64,000 nucleotides of DNA. Source: CBDCGJ01 sp965238305 (lineage in GTDB: Bacteria; Pseudomonadota; Alphaproteobacteria; GCA-2731375). Both the position numbers and the translations under genes were made by a program. The stretch's first letter is position 1, and every line of letters begins with the position of its first letter. This document shows, one piece after another, positions 18,336 through 26,327 of this stretch. The DNA lies in the NCBI GenBank assembly GCA_965238305.1, contig CBDEHK010000001.1:2542001-2606000 (forward strand). Direction: 5' to 3'. The notes under the pieces are model-generated. The model worked only from the letters and a program-made list of their open reading frames with translations, was not told the DNA's origin and searched no databases.

Positions 18336-18672
18336 AAAGACCTTGCTGTTGACGCGCCTTAATCGTCGACCACCATCATTGTGGAGTTAGTCGTCATTGG
18401 CATGATCAAGAATAGCCAGCAAGAGAATACCCTGACACAGCCCTTGGCGAAAAAATAAGCCCCGGAATTACTGATCGGCGGTTGAAGCGTCTTCCACGAG
18501 CGCAGAAATTCGTTTGTTTGTTCAAAATCCACAAGATCCCTAGCGGACAAGCTACACGTTCAATTCGTCCACCCAATCGCCTCGACAATCCCATTCTTAA
18601 CCATGCTAGACTTCGCGCTGTGAATCGCCATCCTAGCGGAATGCAAAATACCGTTATTTTTGGGAGGTTATC
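18336..18672. other. Intergenic region upstream of the hybrid kinase
   Basis: 337 bp. A 63-codon reverse frame (18359-18550, TTG start) has a hydrophobic stretch but no ribosome-binding site and is not called. The right end carries the strong GGGAGG ribosome site of the kinase. No other structure seen. Confidence 0.4.
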
Positions 18673-21600
18673 GTGGAGCAGCATCAGTCCACATTGGCAG
18701 ATGAGATCCGGATCAACCAAACGGTCCAAATCACCGCCGCGACCCCGTTTTTAATTTTTGGCAATTTATTTGCGTTGATCGCGATGATGGGCGCGGCGCA
18801 GACAACGATATTTTCGAGCTACGCAATTATCCCGATCGGCGTCATGATCGCTTTGTTGGTGCCGATGATTTTGAGTTATCGCAGACTTCGTTATCTACCC
18901 AGACCGACCCAAGTATCGATCCGTCGCATCCACAGCATCGAAGTTCATTCATTGCTGTTGGGACTTTGTTGGATGGCGGCGCTTGTTTTGTTGTTTCCGG
19001 CGCTCGATTCCCATCAGCATATCTGGGTGGTAACCTCGACCTTCTTCCTGGCTTTCGGCAGTGCACCGTCGGTTTCGTCAATTCCGCGCGCTGCCGCCGC
19101 GTTCAGTTTGCCGATGATGTTTACCTCCTGGTTCTATTCGCACTGGTCCGGCAGTTATGAAGTGATTGTCGTGATGGCCTACCACTTCGGCGCCATTACC
19201 GCTTTCGCGAAAGTCCTGAAGGACAATTGGATATTGTTCCGCGATGGCGTGGTACAATCCATGGAGCATACGAAAAACCTGAATGAACGCATACGTGCGG
19301 AGCGGGAAATCCGCCGGCGCGAAGCCGAAGCCGCCACCAAAGACCGCGAACGCCAGGACGATGTGACGGAAGCACAACGACGCTTAATCGATGCAATTCC
19401 ATTCCCGCTTGTGATCACCCGTCAAGACGGCATATTGCCGATCGGCAAACAAGCAGCGCAATTGTTCGGGATCAAGTCGGAAGAAATGGCGGAACATACT
19501 TTGGGCGAATTTTTCGTCGATGCCTCGCAGCAAGACGTCATGCTGGATCAGCTCGAACAAGACAACAAAATTGATGAATTCGAAGTTCAACTGAAAGGCA
19601 TTGATGGTTATGAATTTTGGACCGTGGTCTCCAGTCGCCCATTAAAATATGAAGGCGAAGACTGTTTTCTGAATTCCATCGTATTGATCGATCAGCGTAA
19701 AAGGGCGGAAGCCGAACTGGCGGAGACAGAGGCACTTCTTCGTACTGCTTTGGACAGCATGGATTCCGGCCTGTTAATGTACTCATCCGATTTGGATGTC
19801 GAATTGATCAACGACAGACTACTGGAGATATTGGATATCCCGCCGACATTAATGCGGATGGGCAAAAGTGCCGACGCGGCCATGCGATTCTGCGCCGATC
19901 GGGGCGATTTTGGTCCTGGAAACCCGACCGAGATCGTGCAACTGCGGCAAGCTCAACTCAAGACTATCGAACATGGTTTCCGTGAAGAACGTATCCGCCC
20001 GGAACGGATCACCGAAACTCATTGGTCGCGAACGCAAGGTGGGAGCTTGGTCAGCGTCACCAGTGACATCACGGAGCGCAAACGTGCGGAACAGGAACTT
20101 GAGGCCGCAAAGGTTCGTGCCGAACGTCTGGCGCAAGCGCGGGCCGAATTGGTCGCGACGGTCAGTCACGAAGTGCGGACACCCATGAATGGGGTGCTCG
20201 GCATGGCGCAATTGATGCGCGATATGGATTTGAATACGGAAAGCCGCGAATGTGTGGAGATTATCTATAGTTCCGGCAACTCGCTGCTACGCATTGTCGA
20301 TGATTTGCTCGACATTGCCAAACTTGATGCCGAAGGTCTGGAATTGGAACATATTCCCTTCCGGGTTGTCGATATTGTGACAGAAACAATTCGTTTGATG
20401 GATAATCGGGCCGAGGAAAAAGGTATCGAACTGGCCGCCAGCTTGGATCCTGATATCCCGCCAGTGATTATCGGTGATCCCCTACGATTACGACAGATTT
20501 TGCTAAATTTGGTCAGCAATGCGATCAAGTTCACGGACGCAGGTTCGGTCACAATTGCCGCTGTCGCCAGGTCGGCGGAGGGGGACAATACTGTGTTGGA
20601 ATTTGCGGTGATCGACACCGGCAAGGGAATTTCCCTGGAAGCACAGGAAAAGTTGTTTACGGCATATACGCAGGAATCCGTAGAAACCGCCCGTAAATAT
20701 GGCGGCACCGGTTTGGGTTTGGCAATTTGTCGACGGTTGGTCGATTTGATGGGGGGTAAAATTGAACTCGACAGCGAGCCGGACATGGGTAGCGTGTTCC
20801 GATTTAGAGCCACCTTCGGCACCGGCAGCGAAGCGGACGTGGAAAACATTCCCGATGAGTTGCGAAATGAAGGCGACCGTACGCTATCGCCGTTCCCGCC
20901 GATGCGTGCGCTAAGTGTTTTACACGTCGAGGACAATGTCATCAATCGACAAGTTGTCGGTCGCATGTTGGCGCGTGCCGGGCATCAGGTGATGGACGTC
21001 AACGACGGTCGTGATGCCTTGGATGCGCTTCAAGTACAGAAGTTTGACCTTATTCTTATGGACCGACATATGCCAAATATGAGCGGCCTGGAAGCAACGA
21101 TGCGAATTCGCCAATTGCCGTCGCCGCTCTGTGATGTTCCAATTCTGGGGATCACCGCCAGCGCCATCGAAAGCGAACTCAATGCCTGTCTAGATTCTGG
21201 TATGAACGAGGTATTGACCAAACCGGTCAATCGCCGGGCATTATTGACGGCAATGGAAAGACTAACCGGTGGCCGCATCGAAGTGCCGGTACTTTGGTCT
21301 GAAAAGTCGATCCTCGTTGCGGATGATGTCGAGAACAATCGTGCTCTCGCGAAAAAACAAATGGAAAGACTAGGCATCGCATGCCAGTTTGCCGTTGATG
21401 GCCAGGAAGCGCTGGAAATGGCGGTAGACAACCGTTTCGACGCTGTTTTGGTCGACTTCAATATGCCGCGAAAGAATGGTTTGGAATTTGTCTCGGCGCT
21501 GCGTGAACTCGAACCGGCGCTTGGTTACCGAACCCCTGTGATTGCTATGACCGGTGACGTGGAACCTGGTACGCGGCGCCGGTTTTTGGATGCGGGTATG

Positions 21601-22074
21601 GACGATTATCTGTCAAAACCGGTGGACTTTGAACAATTGTCGATCGTATTGGGGCGGTGTTTCGGTCTGGATCCGATCAGTGTGGCTCCAGCTGAGGAGG
21701 AGGAAAATACCTTAACGGCGGAAAAATTCCCGCTGCATCCAGTGCTCGATCTCAAACCCATGCGGGAAGCTTTTGGGACAATCGACGAAGGTGCGATCGG
21801 GATGCTCGATCTTTATCGGACAATGGCGCAGGAATATTTATCAAACCTCGCCACAGCGATTGAAAATAGCGAAGTTGCAGAGGCGTCGCAAATTGCCCAT
21901 GCCGCCGCGGGCGCCTCCAAAAACGCCGGCGCTAAAGAAATTGGGACGTTATTCAGTATAGTCGAGGTCGCTTTGAAAGAAGGGGACATCGATACTGCGC
22001 GCGATAGCGCCGCTGAGTTGCCGGCGGTCTGGGATCGGGTCGAAGCAGCCCTTGATGGCCTAAGCGAAGATTAG
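18673..22074 (+). CDS. Membrane hybrid sensor histidine kinase (PAS-HisKA-HATPase-REC-REC-Hpt)
   Basis: 1133 residues starting at GTG 18673 (GGGAGG upstream). About six hydrophobic helices fill residues 20-185, then a coiled coil, a PAS domain (about 235-345) and a second PAS-like domain (about 350-470). The HisKA phospho-acceptor is His499 (VSHEVRTPMNG); HATPase_c has its N box (LVSNAIKF) and G boxes (DTGKGI, GGTGLGLAI). Two receiver domains follow with acceptors Asp797 (LMDRHMP) and Asp928 (LVDFNMP), then an Hpt domain with His1076 (AHAAAGASKNAGA). A full phosphorelay in one chain; the final DNA-binding partner is not in the protein. It ends 16 bp from a convergent single-domain response regulator. 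Confidence 0.93.
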   Translation: MEQHQSTLADEIRINQTVQITAATPFLIFGNLFALIAMMGAAQTTIFSSYAIIPIGVMIALLVPMILSYRRLRYLPRPTQVSIRRIHSIEVHSLLLGLCWMAALVLLFPALDSHQHIWVVTSTFFLAFGSAPSVSSIPRAAAAFSLPMMFTSWFYSHWSGSYEVIVVMAYHFGAITAFAKVLKDNWILFRDGVVQSMEHTKNLNERIRAEREIRRREAEAATKDRERQDDVTEAQRRLIDAIPFPLVITRQDGILPIGKQAAQLFGIKSEEMAEHTLGEFFVDASQQDVMLDQLEQDNKIDEFEVQLKGIDGYEFWTVVSSRPLKYEGEDCFLNSIVLIDQRKRAEAELAETEALLRTALDSMDSGLLMYSSDLDVELINDRLLEILDIPPTLMRMGKSADAAMRFCADRGDFGPGNPTEIVQLRQAQLKTIEHGFREERIRPERITETHWSRTQGGSLVSVTSDITERKRAEQELEAAKVRAERLAQARAELVATVSHEVRTPMNGVLGMAQLMRDMDLNTESRECVEIIYSSGNSLLRIVDDLLDIAKLDAEGLELEHIPFRVVDIVTETIRLMDNRAEEKGIELAASLDPDIPPVIIGDPLRLRQILLNLVSNAIKFTDAGSVTIAAVARSAEGDNTVLEFAVIDTGKGISLEAQEKLFTAYTQESVETARKYGGTGLGLAICRRLVDLMGGKIELDSEPDMGSVFRFRATFGTGSEADVENIPDELRNEGDRTLSPFPPMRALSVLHVEDNVINRQVVGRMLARAGHQVMDVNDGRDALDALQVQKFDLILMDRHMPNMSGLEATMRIRQLPSPLCDVPILGITASAIESELNACLDSGMNEVLTKPVNRRALLTAMERLTGGRIEVPVLWSEKSILVADDVENNRALAKKQMERLGIACQFAVDGQEALEMAVDNRFDAVLVDFNMPRKNGLEFVSALRELEPALGYRTPVIAMTGDVEPGTRRRFLDAGMDDYLSKPVDFEQLSIVLGRCFGLDPISVAPAEEEENTLTAEKFPLHPVLDLKPMREAFGTIDEGAIGMLDLYRTMAQEYLSNLATAIENSEVAEASQIAHAAAGASKNAGAKEIGTLFSIVEVALKEGDIDTARDSAAELPAVWDRVEAALDGLSED

Positions 22075-22090
22075 CGTATCCGGAGAAGCC

Positions 22091-22516
22091 TCATGCGCCG
22101 TCGGCGATATCGAGTATTTTGTCGACAATGATGCGATGGATCGTTTTCTCAAACACCGCTTTGGACGGTGGTTTGACGAAGAAGCTGTTGATTTTTAAGA
22201 CTTTGGCATGCTGCAGGTTTTTCTCTGTATCGTTCGCGGTCAAGATGATGATTGGGACATCTTTGAGACCCGGTATGCCACCTAAACGCAGCCGTCGAAC
22301 AAGTTCGTAACCACCCATTTCCGGCATCTCGACATCGGTGATTACCAGGTCGACCCCGGCTTGGCGCGCACCCAGTATTTCCAGCGCTTCAAGTCCGTTC
22401 GTCGCGGTAAGCACTTGGCCCACACTTAAACTTTCCAACATCTGAACGATAAACTGTTGCGAAAACAGTTCATCTTCAACAACCAACACACTTGCAAGTG
22501 AAAGTGGATTATCCAT
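22091..22516 (-). CDS. Single-domain (CheY-like) response regulator
   Basis: About 141 residues from the ATG at 22516, chosen because GGGGGGCAGGA lies directly before it; an upstream frame start at 22561 adds 15 residues. It is one receiver domain: acidic pair Glu14-Asp15 (VVEDE), acceptor Asp61 (ITDVEMPEMGG), Thr in ILTAND and Lys in FFVKPP. There is no output domain, so it acts by protein contact or as a phosphate sink. The gene converges on the hybrid kinase, whose Hpt domain is the natural phosphodonor candidate. Confidence 0.9.
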   Translation of the reverse strand: MDNPLSLASVLVVEDELFSQQFIVQMLESLSVGQVLTATNGLEALEILGARQAGVDLVITDVEMPEMGGYELVRRLRLGGIPGLKDVPIIILTANDTEKNLQHAKVLKINSFFVKPPSKAVFEKTIHRIIVDKILDIADGA

Positions 22517-22636
22517 TCCTGCCCCCCTGGACAATATTATTTCATATCGCAAGCGTATCATGGCTTAATAAGCAATGACTTGGCAAACAGAAGATTAGAC
22601 ATATCGCACATACTTAATTGAAAGAGGAGAAGACCT

Positions 22637-23317
22637 GTGAGCAAACGGTTAGCGGGCAAGCGGGTGTTGATTACCCAAAGCAAAGATTTTATGGGCCCAA
22701 AATCGGTGGAGATGTTTGATGGAGAGGGGGCCGACGTGGTCGCCAGTGACATTGTTCCCACGTCCTCCGAACAAGCGCGGGATATTGTCAATCAGGCGGG
22801 AGACATTGACGTTTTAGTGGTCAATTTTGCCGCTGATGCCTCTTCGGGCACAGCGGTCGACAAAATCGAAGACGCGACCTGGGCGGAAAAATTCACCATT
22901 ATGGTCGACCCTATGCATTGGATGGTGCAAGCCGTGGTGCCGCAAATGCTTGCACGAAAGAAGGGCAAAGTGGTTGTCTTCGGCAGCGCCACCCCGTTAC
23001 GGGGGATGCGCAATGTGGCGGCTTATTCCGCTGCCCGTGGCGCCCAAGTAGGTTATGTGCGTGCGGTCGGTGCTGAGCTCGCGTCGCAAAATATCAACGT
23101 CAATCTGATCGCGCAAAATTTTATCGAGAGCGAAGATTATTATCCCAAATCAATTACCGAGACCGACCGTTTCCAAGCCTATTTAAAACAAAACATACCG
23201 GCCCGCCGCCTCGGTCGTGCCGATGAAGATGTCGCGCTGGCGATATTTTTGGCCAGTGACGAGAGCGACTATTTCTGCGGTCAGATCATTCCCTTCGCCG
23301 GCGGTTGGGTAACCTGA
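22637..23317 (+). CDS. Halohydrin dehalogenase-like SDR relative
   Basis: 226 residues, GTG start with GAGGAGAAG upstream. It has the SDR fold but not the cofactor motif. The Gly-rich loop is replaced by T13-Q-S-K-D-F18-M-G20, matching the T-x4-F-x-G halide-pocket motif of halohydrin dehalogenases. The catalytic triad is S117-x12-Y130-x3-R134 (SATPLRGMRNVAAYSAAR), Arg replacing the SDR Lys exactly as in HheC. The following ELASQNINVNLIAQNFIESEDYY region also resembles HheC. Such enzymes open and close epoxides with halide or other small anions, without NAD(P). Assignment rests on motifs recalled from the family; activity is inferred. The 3' end overlaps the convergent CDF gene by 37 bp. Confidence 0.75.
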   Translation: MSKRLAGKRVLITQSKDFMGPKSVEMFDGEGADVVASDIVPTSSEQARDIVNQAGDIDVLVVNFAADASSGTAVDKIEDATWAEKFTIMVDPMHWMVQAVVPQMLARKKGKVVVFGSATPLRGMRNVAAYSAARGAQVGYVRAVGAELASQNINVNLIAQNFIESEDYYPKSITETDRFQAYLKQNIPARRLGRADEDVALAIFLASDESDYFCGQIIPFAGGWVT

Positions 23318-23937
23318 CCAGGGTGGGATAATTCCTTCCAGGCTTGTTGCAATATCTGCGTTGCCGACCAAGTGAAGAGGCTCGCCATGCCTAACGCGAC
23401 AATAATATCGGGCCATTTGCTGGCGCTGACCCAGACCGCAAGACCGGCAAGCATCACCGCGACATTGCCAATGGCGTCGTTGCGCGAGCAGAGCCAGACC
23501 GAACGGATATTGGCGTCGCCATCCTTAAAACTCACAAGCAGGAACACACTCAGAAGATTGGCGGCGAGCGCGAGGAAACCGATCCCGCCCATCACCTCTG
23601 CCGCCGGCAAGGTGTCATCAAAAATCTGCAGAATACCGCTGACCATAACCCAGGCGCCGAGACCCAGCAGACTTAATCCCTTGACGAAAGCGGCACTTGC
23701 CCGGATTTTTAGGCTGGCCCCCAGAACAGCGAGAGAAATCGCATAGGTCGACGCATCGGCGAAAAAATCCAACGCATCGGCTTGCAAACTGCCGGAATGA
23801 CCCAAGCGACCAGCCGTGAGTTCGACCGCAAACATACCGGCGTTAATGCCAATCACCCACCAAAGCCGACGGCGAAACGCCGCCGTTGATTGGCTAAAAT
23901 CCTGATCCTGTCCGCAACAACCAGTCATCGCTTGCAC
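23281..23937 (-). CDS. Short cation diffusion facilitator (CDF) family transporter
   Basis: 218 residues with about six transmembrane helices and no C-terminal cytoplasmic metal domain, so shorter than usual CDF exporters (about 300). The metal-site motifs are recognisable: ADALDFFADA in TM2 and SRNDAIGNVAVM in TM5. The N-terminus carries a Cys pair (MTGCCGQ) that could bind metal. CDF proteins export Zn, Cd, Co or Fe in exchange for protons. It is transcribed from a MerR-type promoter shared with the divergent regulator at 24001, which supports metal-induced efflux. The start is either residue 1 or Met4. Confidence 0.85.
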   Translation of the reverse strand: MQAMTGCCGQDQDFSQSTAAFRRRLWWVIGINAGMFAVELTAGRLGHSGSLQADALDFFADASTYAISLAVLGASLKIRASAAFVKGLSLLGLGAWVMVSGILQIFDDTLPAAEVMGGIGFLALAANLLSVFLLVSFKDGDANIRSVWLCSRNDAIGNVAVMLAGLAVWVSASKWPDIIVALGMASLFTWSATQILQQAWKELSHPGQVTQPPAKGMI

Positions 23938-23957
23938 TCCATACGAAAGACATCATA

Positions 23958-23988
23958 TATCTAATGTCTCTAGTAGCTATAGGTTCAA
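23958..23988 (-). promoter_or_regulatory. MerR-type promoter and operator for the CDF gene
   Basis: Reading the minus strand, -35 TTGAAC (23983-23988) and -10 TAGATA (23958-23963) are separated by a 19-bp spacer carrying CTATAGCTACTAGAG. An over-long 19-bp spacer with this dyad is the hallmark of promoters activated by MerR-family metal sensors (CadR/PbrR/ZntR type). Confidence 0.8.
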
Positions 23989-24000
23989 GGGGAAAATTCG

Positions 24001-24420
24001 ATGAATTTGTCGATTGGCAAGCTCGCCAAGGAAACCGGCACTAAAGTGCCAACAATCCGCTATTACGAACAGATCGGATTGTTGGAGGCTCCGCTCAGAA
24101 CAGCTGGAAATCAGCGTCAATTTGCCGAAACTGCTGTCGCACGGTTGAAATTTATTCGCCATTCCCGAGCGTTAGGGTTCACCTTGGAAGACATCCGAAC
24201 GCTAATTTCGTTAAGCGAACATCCCGAACATCCTTGCGCCGATGCTGACAGAATTGCCGCCAAACATCTGGCCGATGTCAAAGATCGCATCGCGACATTG
24301 GAACGCTTGCGCCAGGAGCTGGAGCGCATGGTCGAAAGTGGCGGTCATGGAACCATGGAAAACTGTCGTGTGATCGAAGTTTTGGCGGATCACGACCTCT
24401 GCGAAACTTCACACGATTGA
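24001..24420 (+). CDS. MerR family heavy-metal-responsive regulator
   Basis: 139 residues. Winged helix-turn-helix at 1-70 (SIGKLAKETGTKVPTIRYYEQIGLL), a long dimerisation helix (about 82-112), and a C-terminal metal loop. Candidate ligands are Cys79 (EHPCADAD) at the dimer helix and Cys122/Cys134 (MENCRVIE, DHDLC), the layout of CadR/PbrR-type Zn, Cd or Pb sensors. It is divergent from the CDF exporter with the MerR operator between them, so it should untwist and activate that promoter when metal binds. The metal cannot be specified from the sequence. Confidence 0.9.
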   Translation: MNLSIGKLAKETGTKVPTIRYYEQIGLLEAPLRTAGNQRQFAETAVARLKFIRHSRALGFTLEDIRTLISLSEHPEHPCADADRIAAKHLADVKDRIATLERLRQELERMVESGGHGTMENCRVIEVLADHDLCETSHD

Positions 24421-24439
24421 GCCCGGCTTGTCGCCAACC

Positions 24440-25240
24440 TCACGCGCGTGAAGAAACAGCCGTAACAAAGGGTAGCGAGGCGTAAAACTGCCCGTTATCG
24501 ATCCGCCGTTGGCATTCTTCTTTCAACGCCGCGCCAGCCGTTTCGCTGATCCGACCGCTTCGGATTAGAGCGTCGACGCCAAAATTGACCCAGATGGGAC
24601 CAGTGCTGATGCCGGCAATGTCGACCCGGTTGTGTCCCTTAAAAGACGATATCTTGAGATTTTTGGCTTTCAACAAGCCGGGCAAACGGGGACTGAGCCA
24701 GCGATCCGTAACGTTGCCTTCAACCCAGGCTTCGACACAAGTCTGTAATGGGTCGGCGTCGCCAATCGCGACCGAGGTTTTAGAAAAATCCGCATCGCAA
24801 ACAGCAAGCTGGCCGGTCGGCTTCAGAAGGCGGCAGGCTTCATCGAGAATGGCGTTCTGATCCGGCACGTGGCTCAGGAGCGTATGCAAGACGACGATAT
24901 CGGCGATGTCATCGCCTAGTTCGGTGGCCTCTCCTCGACCAACGTGAAATTCCAGTTTGTCGCTGTCGGCCAATTGCCGCGCCCGTTCTATCAACGCGAC
25001 TGTCGGCTCTATTCCAATCACTTTGCTAACGTCACTTATTTCAGCAAAACGACGACAGACGGGGCCGGTACCGCAACCAAGCTCAACCACAACGGCCTCC
25101 GGTCGGAAGCTTAAGTCTCCAATATAGCTTTCAAGAATGGCTTGTTGAGCCGGATCCTTAGCCCGACTTTCCAGGGCGTCGCCAACCATCGACACGATAT
25201 TATCCGGCGCTTGCGATAACGTTTGAAATAGATCGACCAT
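24440..25240 (-). CDS. Class I SAM-dependent methyltransferase
   Basis: About 266 residues from the ATG at 25240, preferred over the frame start at 25273 because GGGAGGG precedes it. Motif I VVELGCGTGPVCRRF, the acidic end of beta 2 (IGIEP), motif IV region (ADIVVLHTLLSHV) and the post-motif RLLKPTGQLAVCD identify the Rossmann-like methyltransferase fold of the UbiE/Methyltransf_11 type. The roughly 110-residue C-terminal part contributes a substrate lid. Substrate unknown. It converges on the MerR gene and is not obviously linked to it. Confidence 0.85.
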   Translation of the reverse strand: MVDLFQTLSQAPDNIVSMVGDALESRAKDPAQQAILESYIGDLSFRPEAVVVELGCGTGPVCRRFAEISDVSKVIGIEPTVALIERARQLADSDKLEFHVGRGEATELGDDIADIVVLHTLLSHVPDQNAILDEACRLLKPTGQLAVCDADFSKTSVAIGDADPLQTCVEAWVEGNVTDRWLSPRLPGLLKAKNLKISSFKGHNRVDIAGISTGPIWVNFGVDALIRSGRISETAGAALKEECQRRIDNGQFYASLPFVTAVSSRA

Positions 25241-25357
25241 ACGTCCCTCCCGATTTGCTATGACCAATATCATGCCCTGGAAGCAGCTTAGGGGTCTATG
25301 ACATTTGATTCTTAGTCTTTATGATGAAGTTTGATATTTCATCAGGACGAATAAATT

Positions 25358-26236
25358 ATGACGACATCATATTTGGAAATAACTGTAGTACCGCACGAAC
25401 ACGAATTTGGTGCGAAAATTACCGGCGTGGATTTGGCAAAACCGCTCACATCGCAGGCTTTGGCTGAGATTAAGAAAGCTTGGACCCGGCATTCCGTTGT
25501 CTATTTTCCAAATCAGGAATTGGATCATGATCAATTAGAAACCTTTACCCAGCAAATTGGTCCGTTCGGTATTAATCCTTTTATCGAAGCCTTGGACGAT
25601 CATCCGAACATACTGGAAGTCCGGCGTAGCGCAGACGAAAAGGCGGGCAATTTTGGCGCCAGTTGGCATTCCGATTGGAGTTTTCAAAAGGCCCCGCCCT
25701 CTGCGACCATCCTGCATTCGAAAGTTGTTCCGCCAATTGGGGGCGATACTTATTATTCCGACTGTTATCGCGCCTATGAAACCCTTTCGGATGTCATGAA
25801 ATCGATGTTGGCTGGTCGTTACGCCTTGCATAGCGCCGGCAAACCCTATGGCAGCAAGGGGTTTTTTGCCAAAGAGAGCACGCCACGCGCGATGAAGATC
25901 AATCCTTCGGCGGACGCAGACAAAACCCAGCGCCAGCCCTTGGTTCGCCGCCATCCGGAAAGCGGCCGCGACCTTTTGTACATCAATGGCAATTACACCG
26001 TTCAGATCGAAGGAATGCAATTCGAAGAAAGCAAAGCGATTCTGGGTTATCTCTATGAACATATGGTCAAGGACGAGTTTGTCTATAAACACAAATGGCA
26101 ACCGAACATGCTGACCATGTGGGATAATCGCTGCGTCTTACACAGTGCGCAGGGTGGTTATGATGGTCATGAACGTGTGATGCATCGGACCGTCGTTGCC
26201 GGGGAAGAGCCGCAGCTGGCTGACGCGGCGGCTTGA
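25358..26236 (+). CDS. TauD/TfdA family Fe(II)/2-oxoglutarate dioxygenase
   Basis: 292 residues. The HxD pair is in WHSDWS (about 103-106), and the distal His and 2-oxoglutarate Arg are in ERVMHRTVVAGE near the C-terminus, so the metal triad is complete. Also typical are GGDTYYSDCYRAYE and MWDNRCVLHSA. It is a paralogue of the gene at 10614 (shared WH-D, GGDT and WDNR blocks) but clearly diverged, so likely a different substrate. A MATE pump gene follows 91 bp downstream. Confidence 0.9.
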   Translation: MTTSYLEITVVPHEHEFGAKITGVDLAKPLTSQALAEIKKAWTRHSVVYFPNQELDHDQLETFTQQIGPFGINPFIEALDDHPNILEVRRSADEKAGNFGASWHSDWSFQKAPPSATILHSKVVPPIGGDTYYSDCYRAYETLSDVMKSMLAGRYALHSAGKPYGSKGFFAKESTPRAMKINPSADADKTQRQPLVRRHPESGRDLLYINGNYTVQIEGMQFEESKAILGYLYEHMVKDEFVYKHKWQPNMLTMWDNRCVLHSAQGGYDGHERVMHRTVVAGEEPQLADAAA

Positions 26237-26327
26237 TCGACCTCGAACTTAGCGCCCTTAGCCGTGGTCAATGATGGTAAAGGTTTAGCCAAATTAACCT
26301 AGGTGGATGGACGAAAGGGCCTTTTAG

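Noticed and set aside
18359..18550. 63-codon reverse frame with a hydrophobic stretch upstream of the hybrid kinase
   Set aside because: TTG start without a ribosome site; low-complexity end; looks like a chance frame.
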